From Comamonadaceae bacterium (lineage in GTDB: Bacteria > Pseudomonadota > Gammaproteobacteria > Burkholderiales > Burkholderiaceae_C): a DNA stretch of 13,847 nt. Each line of letters starts with the position of its first letter. Position 1 is the first letter of the stretch. Position numbers and translations under genes: made by a program. Under the pieces are notes generated by a model that had not been told where the DNA came from, made no database searches, and saw only the letters and a program-made list of their open reading frames with translations. Of this stretch, positions 6,708 to 13,343 are shown piece after piece. The DNA lies in NCBI GenBank assembly GCA_947452325.1, contig CANGCZ010000021.1, positions 1 to 13,847 on the forward strand, in the 5' to 3' direction.

Positions 6708-7616
6708 ATGCAAGACAAAGCCGCCATAGACAAACACCTCTTACAACGGGTGCGTGAAGACATGCTGGATAACCTGGACGAAGAGTACGAACTGGAAATG
6801 GACGATCAACTCGACGAGCAAGACCCGCCGTCTTTGCAAGATCGTCAGGAGCGTTTGCAGTACTTTAAAAATCTGTTGCGCTTGCAAGGTGAACTGGTCA
6901 AGTTGCAGGATTGGGTGGTCGCCACCAAGCACCGGGTGGTGATTTTGTTTGAAGGCCGTGACGCTGCGGGCAAAGGCGGTGTGATCAAACGCATCACACA
7001 GCGTTTAAACCCCCGCATCTGCCGCGTGGCCGCGCTTCCCGCGCCCAACGACCGCGAGCGTACGCAATGGTATTTCCAGCGTTACGTGGCGCATTTACCG
7101 GCCGCCGGCGAAATTGTGCTGTTCGACCGCAGCTGGTACAACCGCGCCGGTGTAGAGCGTGTCATGGGTTTTTGCTCTGACGAGGAATACGAAGAGTTTT
7201 TCCGTTCAGTGCCTGAATTTGAAAAAATGCTGTCGCGCAGTGGCATACAGTTAGTGAAATACTGGTTCTCCATCACGGACGATGAGCAGCACGCCCGCTT
7301 TTTAGGCCGCATACACGACCCGCTGAAACAATGGAAACTCAGTCCCATGGACTTGGAAAGCCGCAAGCGCTGGGAAGCCTATACCCGCGCCAAAGAAGCC
7401 ATGATTGAGCGCACCCACATACCCGAAGCCCCGTGGTGGGTGGTGCAAGCAGTGGATAAAAAGAAAGCCCGCCTCAATTGCATTGACCATTTGCTGTCGC
7501 TCATGCCTTACAGCGAAGTTGAACACCCGGCGATTGAATTGCCAGCGCGGGTGCGCAACCCGGATTACATACGCCACCCGGTACCTGCAGACATGTACGT
7601 GCCTGAGAGGTATTGA
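6708..7616 (+). CDS. ppk2: Polyphosphate kinase 2 (class I)
   Basis: A 302-residue, single-domain PPK2. These enzymes move phosphate between inorganic polyphosphate and nucleoside diphosphates, usually forming NTP from polyphosphate. Walker A is GRDAAGKGG (83-91) and Walker B is LFDRSWYNRAGVE with D140. Conserved family segments WYFQRYVAHLP, YWFSITDDEQHARF and SPMDLESRKRW are all present. An acidic N-terminal extension (residues 18-45, rich in D/E) precedes the kinase fold. AAGGGA at 6696-6701 overlaps the agt stop codon and lies 6 bases before ATG 6708, so it is co-transcribed with agt. In that setting it may regenerate UTP or ATP for nucleotide-sugar supply from stored polyphosphate. The stop lies only 3 bases from the end of the convergent ugd, with no terminator hairpin seen between them. 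Confidence 0.93.
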   Translation: MQDKAAIDKHLLQRVREDMLDNLDEEYELEMDDQLDEQDPPSLQDRQERLQYFKNLLRLQGELVKLQDWVVATKHRVVILFEGRDAAGKGGVIKRITQRLNPRICRVAALPAPNDRERTQWYFQRYVAHLPAAGEIVLFDRSWYNRAGVERVMGFCSDEEYEEFFRSVPEFEKMLSRSGIQLVKYWFSITDDEQHARFLGRIHDPLKQWKLSPMDLESRKRWEAYTRAKEAMIERTHIPEAPWWVVQAVDKKKARLNCIDHLLSLMPYSEVEHPAIELPARVRNPDYIRHPVPADMYVPERY

Positions 7617-7619
7617 GAA

Positions 7620-8939
7620 TCAGCGGCCTATGCCTTTGTAAACAAACCCTTTTTCGCGCATGCGCGCCGGATCAAACAGGTTACGGCCATCAAAAATCAG
7701 CGGTTGCTTGAGTGTCTTTTTGAGCAAGTCAAAATCCGGCGCCTTGAATTGCCGCCATTCGGTCATGATGACCAGCGCATCAGCGCCATGCAAAGCGGCT
7801 TCCTTGGTGCCGCACAGTTGCAGCAACGGTTGTTGACCATAAATATGCTGGGTTTCTTCCATGGCTGCCGGGTCATAGGCTTGCACTTTGGCACCTGCTT
7901 TCCACAAGGCTTCCATCAACACACGGCTGGGCGCTTCGCGCATATCGTCAGTGTTTGGCTTGAATGACAAGCCCCACAAGGCAATCGTCTTACCAGCGAG
8001 ACCGTCGACAAAATGTCCTGCGATCTTGTCAAAGATGACGCGCTTTTGCGCTTGGTTGCGTGCTTCCACGGCATTCAATATCAAAGGCTCATAGCCCATT
8101 TGCTGAGCGGTTCTCACCAGTGCGCTGACATCTTTGGGAAAACAACTGCCGCCGTAGCCGGCGCCTGCATAGATAAAGTGATAACCGATGCGCTGGTCGC
8201 TGCCTATACCCTGGCGCACGGACTCAATGTCTGCGCCCACGGCTTCGGCCAGGTTGGCCAGTTCGTTCATGTAACTGATTTTGGTGGCCAGCATGCAGTT
8301 GGCCGCGTACTTGGTCATCTCGGCACTGCGTATGCCCATGACAATGATCTTGTCGTGGTTACGGTTGAAGGGCTCATACAGTTCACGCAAAACTTTCTCA
8401 GCACGCTGGCTGTCCGTGCCTATGACGATGCGGTCCGGCCGCTGGCAATCTGCGACCGCAGCACCTTCTTTCAAAAACTCAGGGTTGGACACCACATCGA
8501 ATTCGATGCTGTTGCCTCTTTGAGCCAGCGCTTGTGTGATCGCCTGCTTGACTTTATCTGCGGTGCCCACGGGCACGGTAGATTTGTTGACCACCACCGC
8601 ATAAGCGCTTAAATGTGTGCCTATGGTGTCAGCTACTTTCAAGACATGTTTCAAATCAGCACTGCCGTCCTCATCGGGTGGCGTGCCAACCGCGATGAAC
8701 ACCACGTCTGCTTGCTGCAATGAAGATGCTGCGTCGGAGGTAAATACCAACCTGTCTTCGGCGTAATTGTTTTTGACAATCGATTCCAAACCCGGCTCAA
8801 AGATAGGCATGTCGCCGTCTTTCAAGCGCGCCAACTTGGCCTCATCAATATCCACACAAGTCACCGTGTGACCGGCATCCGCCAGCACCGCGCCTTGCAC
8901 CAAACCCACATAACCTGTTCCAAATACGGTGATCTTCAT
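7620..8939 (-). CDS. ugd: UDP-glucose 6-dehydrogenase
   Basis: A 439-residue enzyme that oxidises UDP-glucose to UDP-glucuronate with two NAD+. The N-terminal Rossmann motif is VFGTGYVGLVQG (5-16), then AVGTPPDEDGSAD, STVPVGT and NPEFLKEGAA. The catalytic cysteine is C266 in AGAGYGGSCFPKD. The C-terminal UDP-binding domain has LWGLSFKPNTDDMREAPS. All expected residues are present and the length is typical. The start is placed at 8939, where MKITVFGTGYVG begins; AGGAAG lies 7 bases upstream. A longer reading to 9026 adds an unconserved tail. UDP-glucuronate could feed capsule or lipopolysaccharide, but beside agt it could equally supply glucuronosyl-diacylglycerol synthesis. It is divergent from sixA and convergent with ppk2. 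Confidence 0.95.
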   Translation of the reverse strand: MKITVFGTGYVGLVQGAVLADAGHTVTCVDIDEAKLARLKDGDMPIFEPGLESIVKNNYAEDRLVFTSDAASSLQQADVVFIAVGTPPDEDGSADLKHVLKVADTIGTHLSAYAVVVNKSTVPVGTADKVKQAITQALAQRGNSIEFDVVSNPEFLKEGAAVADCQRPDRIVIGTDSQRAEKVLRELYEPFNRNHDKIIVMGIRSAEMTKYAANCMLATKISYMNELANLAEAVGADIESVRQGIGSDQRIGYHFIYAGAGYGGSCFPKDVSALVRTAQQMGYEPLILNAVEARNQAQKRVIFDKIAGHFVDGLAGKTIALWGLSFKPNTDDMREAPSRVLMEALWKAGAKVQAYDPAAMEETQHIYGQQPLLQLCGTKEAALHGADALVIMTEWRQFKAPDFDLLKKTLKQPLIFDGRNLFDPARMREKGFVYKGIGR

Positions 8940-9019
8940 CTGTTGGCTTCCTGTTTGTGAAGATCCTAGGAAAGCTGCATGACAATGCTTTGTCTGTTTC
9001 GTGAAGTTTTGATGAAAAT

Positions 9020-9053
9020 TTGTCACTAAACCGTCATGGCTTGTTTGTACAGT
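9020..9053 (+). promoter_or_regulatory. Candidate Pho-box promoter upstream of sixA
   Basis: TTGTCAC-taaa-CCGTCAT at 9020-9037 gives two heptamers, each about 6/7 to CTGTCA(T/C), with a 4-base A/T-rich spacer as in the E. coli Pho-box consensus. TACAGT at 9048-9053 is a 4/6 match to TATAAT, 10 bases after the box, the spacing also seen upstream of agt. The orientation points to sixA, not ugd. Binding is inferred from pattern. Confidence 0.5.
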
Positions 9054-9102
9054 TTGAAAAAACTAATTGCGTTTCAATCAACCTGCATGAATACAAACAG
9101 TT

Positions 9103-9564
9103 ATGGATTTGATTTTCTGGCGTCATGCGGAAACCACAGAAGCTGAGGACGGGCAAGCTGACGCAGATCGGCCCTTGACTGCTCGCGGCGAACGTCAGGC
9201 AGCGCGAATGGCGCACTGGCTGGAACGTCAACTGCCTGAAAGTACCAAGGTTTTGTGCTGTCCCAGTGTGCGTGCCGAGCAAACCGTGATTCCCTTAGGT
9301 CGCAAATACAAGCTGCGTGAAGAACTATCACCGAACGCCTGCATAGAAGATGTGCTTGCCCTCGCGCAATGGCCGCTGAATAAACACAGCGTCTTGCTGG
9401 TCACGCATCAACCTTTGATCGGCGAAATCATCTCTCAATTGATGCACATTCAATTGCCCGAACTGGTGGTGAAAAAAGGGTCTGTGTGGTGGCTGCGTTC
9501 ACGCTTCAAAGATGAGAAACCGCAGACCATGCTGGTCACCGTGCAAACACCCGAGTTGCTCTGA
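9103..9564 (+). CDS. sixA: Phosphohistidine phosphatase SixA family
   Basis: A 153-residue histidine-phosphatase-superfamily protein. The catalytic RHAET is at residues 7-11, LTARGERQA follows, and the second catalytic His is in VTHQPLIGE. The size and the short form match SixA, which in E. coli removes phosphate from histidine of the nitrogen-PTS protein NPr; other members act on small phosphoesters. It is cytosolic, with no signal peptide. ATG 9103 directly opens the conserved DLIFWRHAE strand; the ribosome binding site is poor. It stands alone on the plus strand between divergent ugd and convergent aqpS, with a Pho-box-like promoter upstream. Family is clear, target unknown. Confidence 0.85.
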   Translation: MDLIFWRHAETTEAEDGQADADRPLTARGERQAARMAHWLERQLPESTKVLCCPSVRAEQTVIPLGRKYKLREELSPNACIEDVLALAQWPLNKHSVLLVTHQPLIGEIISQLMHIQLPELVVKKGSVWWLRSRFKDEKPQTMLVTVQTPELL

Positions 9565-9571
9565 AACCGCT

Positions 9572-10216
9572 TCAGTCTTTTTTCAGTAAGGTGTAGCCCG
9601 CAGCCACCAGCAAACCGGCCGCGCATTGCGCCAACACAAAGCCCGGCGCATCTGCAGGCTGAATGCCGGCAAAAGTATTGCTCATCATGCGGCCAAACAC
9701 GGCTGCGGGATTGGCAAATGAAGTGCTGGCAGTGAACCAATACGCTGCGCCTATGTAACAGGCCACGAGACCGGAAGCACGCCCGGTCGGTGCCAGCAAA
9801 ATCACTGACAACAAACCACCCGTGGCAACGGCCTCAGCCAGCCATTGCGCAGGACCGGATCGGACTTTGGACGACCATTGCACGATGTCCAAGCCAAACA
9901 TGGCATGCGCCAGCCAAGCACCGCAGGCCGCCCCTGCAAGTTGAGCCAGCACACATGCCCAAGTCAACACCCAAGGCCAGCGGTCACGCCAGGCCATGAA
10001 CAAGGTGACCACCGGATTGAAATGCGCGCCGCTGACCGGCCCCAGGGATTCAATCAATACATACAAAATAAACACCGTGGCCAAAGTATTCGCCAGCAAG
10101 GCCACGGCTGTATTGCCCTGTGAAAGTTGCTCAGCCATGATGCCCGAGCCAATGACTGCACACAACAAGACGGCGGTTCCCGCGAACTCTGCCAGCAGGT
10201 GTTTGAATTTGCTCAT
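9572..10216 (-). CDS. aqpS: Aquaporin-family channel, AqpS-like (probable arsenite channel)
   Basis: A 214-residue major intrinsic protein with six membrane helices. The two pore motifs are HFNPVVT (NPV at 67-69 in place of NPA) and FANPAAVFGR (NPA at 169-171). The segment TFAGIQPADAPGF is characteristic of the AqpZ2/AqpS branch often found in ars operons. In Sinorhizobium meliloti AqpS lets arsenite, made by ArsC, leave the cell down its gradient. The start ATG overlaps the arsC stop codon as ATGA, so the pair is translationally coupled and the channel very likely serves arsenic detoxification. It converges with sixA, 7 bases apart. Substrate is inferred from linkage. Confidence 0.85.
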   Translation of the reverse strand: MSKFKHLLAEFAGTAVLLCAVIGSGIMAEQLSQGNTAVALLANTLATVFILYVLIESLGPVSGAHFNPVVTLFMAWRDRWPWVLTWACVLAQLAGAACGAWLAHAMFGLDIVQWSSKVRSGPAQWLAEAVATGGLLSVILLAPTGRASGLVACYIGAAYWFTASTSFANPAAVFGRMMSNTFAGIQPADAPGFVLAQCAAGLLVAAGYTLLKKD

Positions 10217-10716
10217 GGCTTGGCCAGTTCTCTGGCGCTTTGCTGCAAAGCCATTTGGCTCAAACTGGCGACTGGCAGGTTAATGAAAATCTCCAGACGG
10301 CGACGGATCATGTGCAGAGTTTTGAGAAAAGCCATGCGCTTTTCATCCTCACTTGCGTCGCCAGCTGACGGGTCTTCGTAGCCCCAATGCGCGGTTGCTG
10401 GCTGCCCCGGCCAGTAGGGACACACCTCACCGGCAGCGTTGTCACACACCGTGATCACCAGGTCCATGTGCGGTGCATCTGCCCGGGCAAACACATCCCA
10501 GCTTTTGCTGTGCAAACCCTCAATGGCAATGCCTTCTTTTTGCAGCACTTCCAAGGCCAGAGGATTGGGCTGCTGCTTGTCGCGCGGGCTGCTGCCGGCT
10601 GAAAAGCCTTTGAAGCGACCACGGCCCATATGGTTGAGCAAAGCTTCGGCCAGAATGCTGCGCGCCGAGTTGTGGGTGCATAAAAACAATACGTTCAATG
10701 GTTTTGTCTGGTTCAT
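10213..10716 (-). CDS. arsC: Arsenate reductase ArsC, low-molecular-weight phosphatase type
   Basis: A 167-residue protein of the low-molecular-weight tyrosine phosphatase fold. The P-loop is CTHNSARS with nucleophile C13. Two further cysteines, C91 and C99 in TVCDNAAGEVCPYWPG, could form the redox relay used by this class to reduce arsenate to arsenite. WGYEDPSA carries the general-acid Asp region. AAAGGA at 10724-10729 lies 7 bases before ATG 10716. It is the first gene of a two-gene operon with aqpS. No arsR or arsenite efflux pump is seen in the window, so control is unknown. Arsenate enters through phosphate carriers, which makes the position near phosphate-economy genes sensible. Confidence 0.9.
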   Translation of the reverse strand: MNQTKPLNVLFLCTHNSARSILAEALLNHMGRGRFKGFSAGSSPRDKQQPNPLALEVLQKEGIAIEGLHSKSWDVFARADAPHMDLVITVCDNAAGEVCPYWPGQPATAHWGYEDPSAGDASEDEKRMAFLKTLHMIRRRLEIFINLPVASLSQMALQQSARELAKP

Positions 10717-10909
10717 GAAAGTGTCCTTTGTTCAACACGCAGCGCACTGTGAGATTTCATGCAATTCACAGGCCAGGCCTTAGTGTTTGATCAGGCCAAT
10801 CACGCCCTTAAGTTGCGATGGTTATGGGGCTTTCCTCATAAATTGTAGGTCAGTCAACGCTATGCTTACCTTCTGACTAAGGCACTTTTGCTGATGAACG
10901 GGAACCCGA

Positions 10910-11200
10910 TTGCTTACAACCACTTTGCCCCTTTTTTACATCGACATGATTTTGGGCTTTACTTTGCTTGAAGCAGTCATTCTTGTCTGGCGTTACCGCG
11001 CAAGCTGTCTGGGCTTGTCAGACAAAGACATAGTCACGGGCTTGCTGCCCGGGTTTTGTCTGATGCTGGGTCTTCGTTTAGCGGCACAAGCTGAGGTGCC
11101 GCTGACTGTGTTTGCCTGCCTGTTGGCGGCCGGTGTGGCACACGCGCTGGATTTTTACCGCAGGTACAGGCTGGCTGGCGGGTCGACAAACCAAGATTGA
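10910..11200 (+). CDS. Small hypothetical membrane protein
   Basis: A 96-residue protein with about three hydrophobic segments: residues 7-26 (LFYIDMILGFTLLEAVILVW), 43-58 and 62-80. Charged segments lie between them and a basic tail (YRRYRLAGG) follows. I know no named family for it, though the LLPGFCLMLGLRLA pattern reminds me of short unnamed inner-membrane proteins of Burkholderiales. The start is uncertain. TTG at 10910 is the first usable codon after an in-frame TGA at 10895-10897, with a weak GGGA upstream. ATG 10946 would remove part of helix 1. An inverted CGGG-AA-CCCG (10899-10908) sits just before the TTG. Its 3' end is antisense to the Cys-rich ORF on the other strand. Confidence 0.6.
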   Translation: MLTTTLPLFYIDMILGFTLLEAVILVWRYRASCLGLSDKDIVTGLLPGFCLMLGLRLAAQAEVPLTVFACLLAAGVAHALDFYRRYRLAGGSTNQD

Positions 11201-11272
11201 CCCCGGATCCATGGCGCATTGGTTGGCTTGCCCGCACAAAGGGCATACGCTTGGGTAAAGAGGCTTGGACAT
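11078..11272 (-). CDS. Tiny Cys-rich CWC-like ORF, possibly frameshifted
   Basis: A 64-residue ORF starting 2 bases after the stop of the upstream CxxC protein (TGA-AT-ATG), so translation could be coupled. Its beginning, VCPLCGQANQCAM (residues 9-21), strongly resembles the opening of cysteine-rich CWC proteins (CPxCGxxNxCA). The expected later CWC cysteines are not in this frame. They appear in a neighbouring frame as PACTCGKNPARVP (about 11150-11188), which would fit a frameshift near 11200. Beyond about 11200 the ORF runs antisense through the 96-residue membrane-protein gene. It may be a real small metal-binding protein, a decayed copy, or chance after residue 24. Confidence 0.4.
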   Translation of the reverse strand: MSKPLYPSVCPLCGQANQCAMDPGSILVCRPASQPVPAVKIQRVCHTGRQQAGKHSQRHLSLCR

Positions 11273-11274
11273 AT

Positions 11275-11601
11275 TCAAAACGGTTTGAGGGATTCAGGCG
11301 AATCTGTTGCCGGGTCGGTGTAGTCTGTGAAATCAGGCGTCATCTCCATGGCCTCAGCCTGAACGCCCATGACCTCGGTGTCGGAGCAAGTGTCACAGCG
11401 CTTGGCCAGCGGCTTGGCGTCTTCAGTCATCGCGTGCCCCATTTTGTGAGGGCAAACATCGCAATCGCGGTAAGTTTCAACTGATATTTCTTCTGTGGAC
11501 ATGCTTGCATTGAATGTATTCATGTCAAGCGCTTGCGCGCTGCAGAACACGGGCAGCGCCAAGGCAAGTGCACTCATCAAGCGGATGAAATCTCTTTTCA
11601 T
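11275..11601 (-). CDS. Secreted small protein with two CxxC motifs
   Basis: A 108-residue protein. Residues 1-24 form a standard Sec signal peptide: basic MKRDFIR, hydrophobic LMSALALALPVF, and a CSAQA cleavage region. The mature part has CDVCPHKMG and, about 18 residues later, CDTC, then an acidic Met/Asp/Glu-rich tail. The paired CxxC motifs in an exported protein suggest metal binding (copper, zinc or arsenite) or redox chemistry, but I do not recognise the family. I chose ATG 11601 because the signal peptide begins there; a GTG at 11634 would prepend 11 unlikely residues. The ribosome binding site is distant (GGAAG about 10 bases away). It is followed directly by the CWC-like ORF. Confidence 0.65.
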   Translation of the reverse strand: MKRDFIRLMSALALALPVFCSAQALDMNTFNASMSTEEISVETYRDCDVCPHKMGHAMTEDAKPLAKRCDTCSDTEVMGVQAEAMEMTPDFTDYTDPATDSPESLKPF

Positions 11602-11722
11602 GCAAGCCGGACTTCCGTTGTCTTGGACAGCCACTGCGTGGTTCCTGTTATCGGTAACAAAATGAATGCGTCATTGGCGCAGGGCAGATCTAGAAACAGT
11701 GTAGCCTGTGAGGACAGTGGCA

Positions 11723-11750
11723 TTGACGCAGACAAGGCATTTGCATTAAC
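11723..11750 (+). promoter_or_regulatory. Possible sigma-70 promoter for the gene at 11787
   Basis: TTGACG (11723-11728), a 16-base spacer, and ATTAAC (11745-11750) lie 36 bases before ATG 11787. The -35 is good and the -10 is poor. This is weak evidence from the pattern alone. Confidence 0.25.
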
Positions 11751-11786
11751 TTCCACAACAAGCTCGCTTGCGGTTCGGAGAACACC

Positions 11787-13166
11787 ATGCACCCCTGCCT
11801 TGAACTGACTCCAGACGGACGCCTTTGGTCCCGTCAATTGATTGAAACCCCGGAAGGTCTTCGCGAGAAGATCACCGATTTCACTGCTCAAGCACACCAC
11901 CGGCTGAGCGACAACATAATCATCCAAGCAGGCACGCGCTTGTCCGCCATCTTCGAGTTACTCATGGCCAATCAGGCCTTGAAGGAAATCTACACGCGCA
12001 ACCGGGTGCATGACTATGTGGCTCGCTACCAGGCCATACGTTCCGGTGAGGCAGTGGCCACCGGGATTGAGCATGCAGACGCGCAGGAACCTGCAATTCA
12101 AGCATTGGTGTTGTCGCAGCATCAAGAGGTTCGGTTACCTAATGGTCTGCTTTCGCAGATAGCCGCTGCCAGCGAAGCCCCGTCAGAGTCTTCAAGCTAT
12201 TGGGATGTGAGTGGCCGATCCGTGCCGTTCACACAGGAGACCGAACTCTGTGGCGTGATGTACAAAGCGGGAAGTCACATTGACTACTCGGTCAGTTTCA
12301 GTTTTGACCGCTGCATAGAACTTCCGCTGATCATCGGCGCTGGCGTGTTGACTCTGGTCCTCGTCGGTAAGCGCAGAAAGGACAGGTTGACGGTACAACT
12401 GCCCTTGGGCACAAATCACGCACCGCCTTCCATCACACTGCATGAATTGATCGAGGCTATCACTCACGATTTTTCGTTCTATGGCGGGCCACAGGAAACA
12501 CAAGCAGCTGGAAATGCCCTTCGCGAAGCCATAGACGAATCAGACGGTGAGCGTCATGCTGAAAATTTGAGTTATGGCCTGCCCCACATGTTTTGTCCAG
12601 ACAATGCGTTTCATCTTCGCGAAGCGCATGCCCAAGCACTGCAAGACCGCGCACGTTACTGGGACCAGGCCTTGGTCATTGCGCGCACCGGCTGGACAGA
12701 AGCGGATCTCAAGTTAAGGCTCTACCAGGGGCGTCTGCTGGAGCTAAGCGCCCCGGCGACCATGACCACCCCGCACCGCAAGGCTTATCCGGCTGAGCAA
12801 TTCATGCCTGGGTTTGATACCGAACTGTTTCGGTTTTTGAACTGGCTGGCCAGCTGTTCATGTTCAGATTGGGCCACTCATCGGTTTCTATCAGACTGGA
12901 CAAGCCTGAATAAGCAAGCAGAGGTGATCACCGGCTGGTCAGTGCTGGCATTGCCTGATACCCCTTTGGATCATGAACCTTTGACAGATCCGGTGTTCGC
13001 GAGCACTGGCAATCGCCCTGGAATGATGCGGCCGGTGTACGCGCCACACACGCCCAAGCTCGCGCTGGTTGAAGCCTTTGAGGCCTTTGCGGCGCAACGC
13101 CGCCGGGACTATGAACTGCGCGACGAACTCGAAAACGATTCCTACTTTGGCATTGGCTGTCAATAG
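11787..13166 (+). CDS. Hypothetical protein, possible DNA-binding or antitoxin-like C-terminal region
   Basis: A 459-residue protein I cannot assign with confidence. GGAG at 11777-11780 lies 6 bases before ATG. The N-terminal 170 residues look globular and soluble. A hydrophobic run at about 175-190 (CIELPLIIGAGVLTLVLVG) is probably buried strand, being short and followed by KRRKDR. From about 277 the pattern changes: EAHAQALQDRARYWDQALVI, then WTEADLKLRLYQGRLLEL (303-320), AYPAEQF (333-339), and a Trp/Leu-rich block with W..HRFLSDW and GWSVLAL. This helix, small-residue turn and YPAxQF order reminds me of Xre/MbcA/ParS-type antitoxin regulators, where a DNA-reading segment precedes a toxin-binding domain, but it is only resemblance. 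A highly charged C-terminus ends it. No toxin partner is adjacent on the same strand. Confidence 0.7.
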   Translation: MHPCLELTPDGRLWSRQLIETPEGLREKITDFTAQAHHRLSDNIIIQAGTRLSAIFELLMANQALKEIYTRNRVHDYVARYQAIRSGEAVATGIEHADAQEPAIQALVLSQHQEVRLPNGLLSQIAAASEAPSESSSYWDVSGRSVPFTQETELCGVMYKAGSHIDYSVSFSFDRCIELPLIIGAGVLTLVLVGKRRKDRLTVQLPLGTNHAPPSITLHELIEAITHDFSFYGGPQETQAAGNALREAIDESDGERHAENLSYGLPHMFCPDNAFHLREAHAQALQDRARYWDQALVIARTGWTEADLKLRLYQGRLLELSAPATMTTPHRKAYPAEQFMPGFDTELFRFLNWLASCSCSDWATHRFLSDWTSLNKQAEVITGWSVLALPDTPLDHEPLTDPVFASTGNRPGMMRPVYAPHTPKLALVEAFEAFAAQRRRDYELRDELENDSYFGIGCQ

Positions 13167-13211
13167 CGGCTAATGGTCTCTCCTGCCATGAAAACCCATG
13201 ATTTACCTGAG

Positions 13212-13247
13212 AAAAAAGCCGCCAGGTGGTGAAACCTAGCGGCCTTT
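13212..13247 (-). terminator. Hairpin terminator downstream of fic
   Basis: Arms at 13215-13227 and 13234-13246 pair in 11 of 13 positions (AAAGCCGCCAGGT / ACCTAGCGGCCTT) around a 6-base loop. On the minus strand the stem is followed by six T (A-run at 13212-13217), making a good intrinsic terminator for fic. In the plus direction it is followed by TTT only, so it may also weakly stop the gene ending at 13166. Confidence 0.7.
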
Positions 13248-13343
13248 GAACTTGCATTGGGTGGTGGACGGTTGCCCCAGAGCATACCGGCTCGCCGAGC
13301 CACTAAATGCCAGTGCGGAAGGCTGCGAATTGGTGCGGATTTG

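Noticed and set aside
8968..8985. Minus-strand Pho-like pair TTGTCAT-gcag-CTTTCCT before ugd
   Set aside because: It lies 28 bases from the ugd ATG, so a start site at proper spacing would cut off the AGGAAG ribosome binding site, and no -10 follows.
10894..10971. A 25-codon ATG reading frame overlapping the start of the 96-residue gene
   Set aside because: No ribosome binding site and no leader-peptide features; most likely chance.
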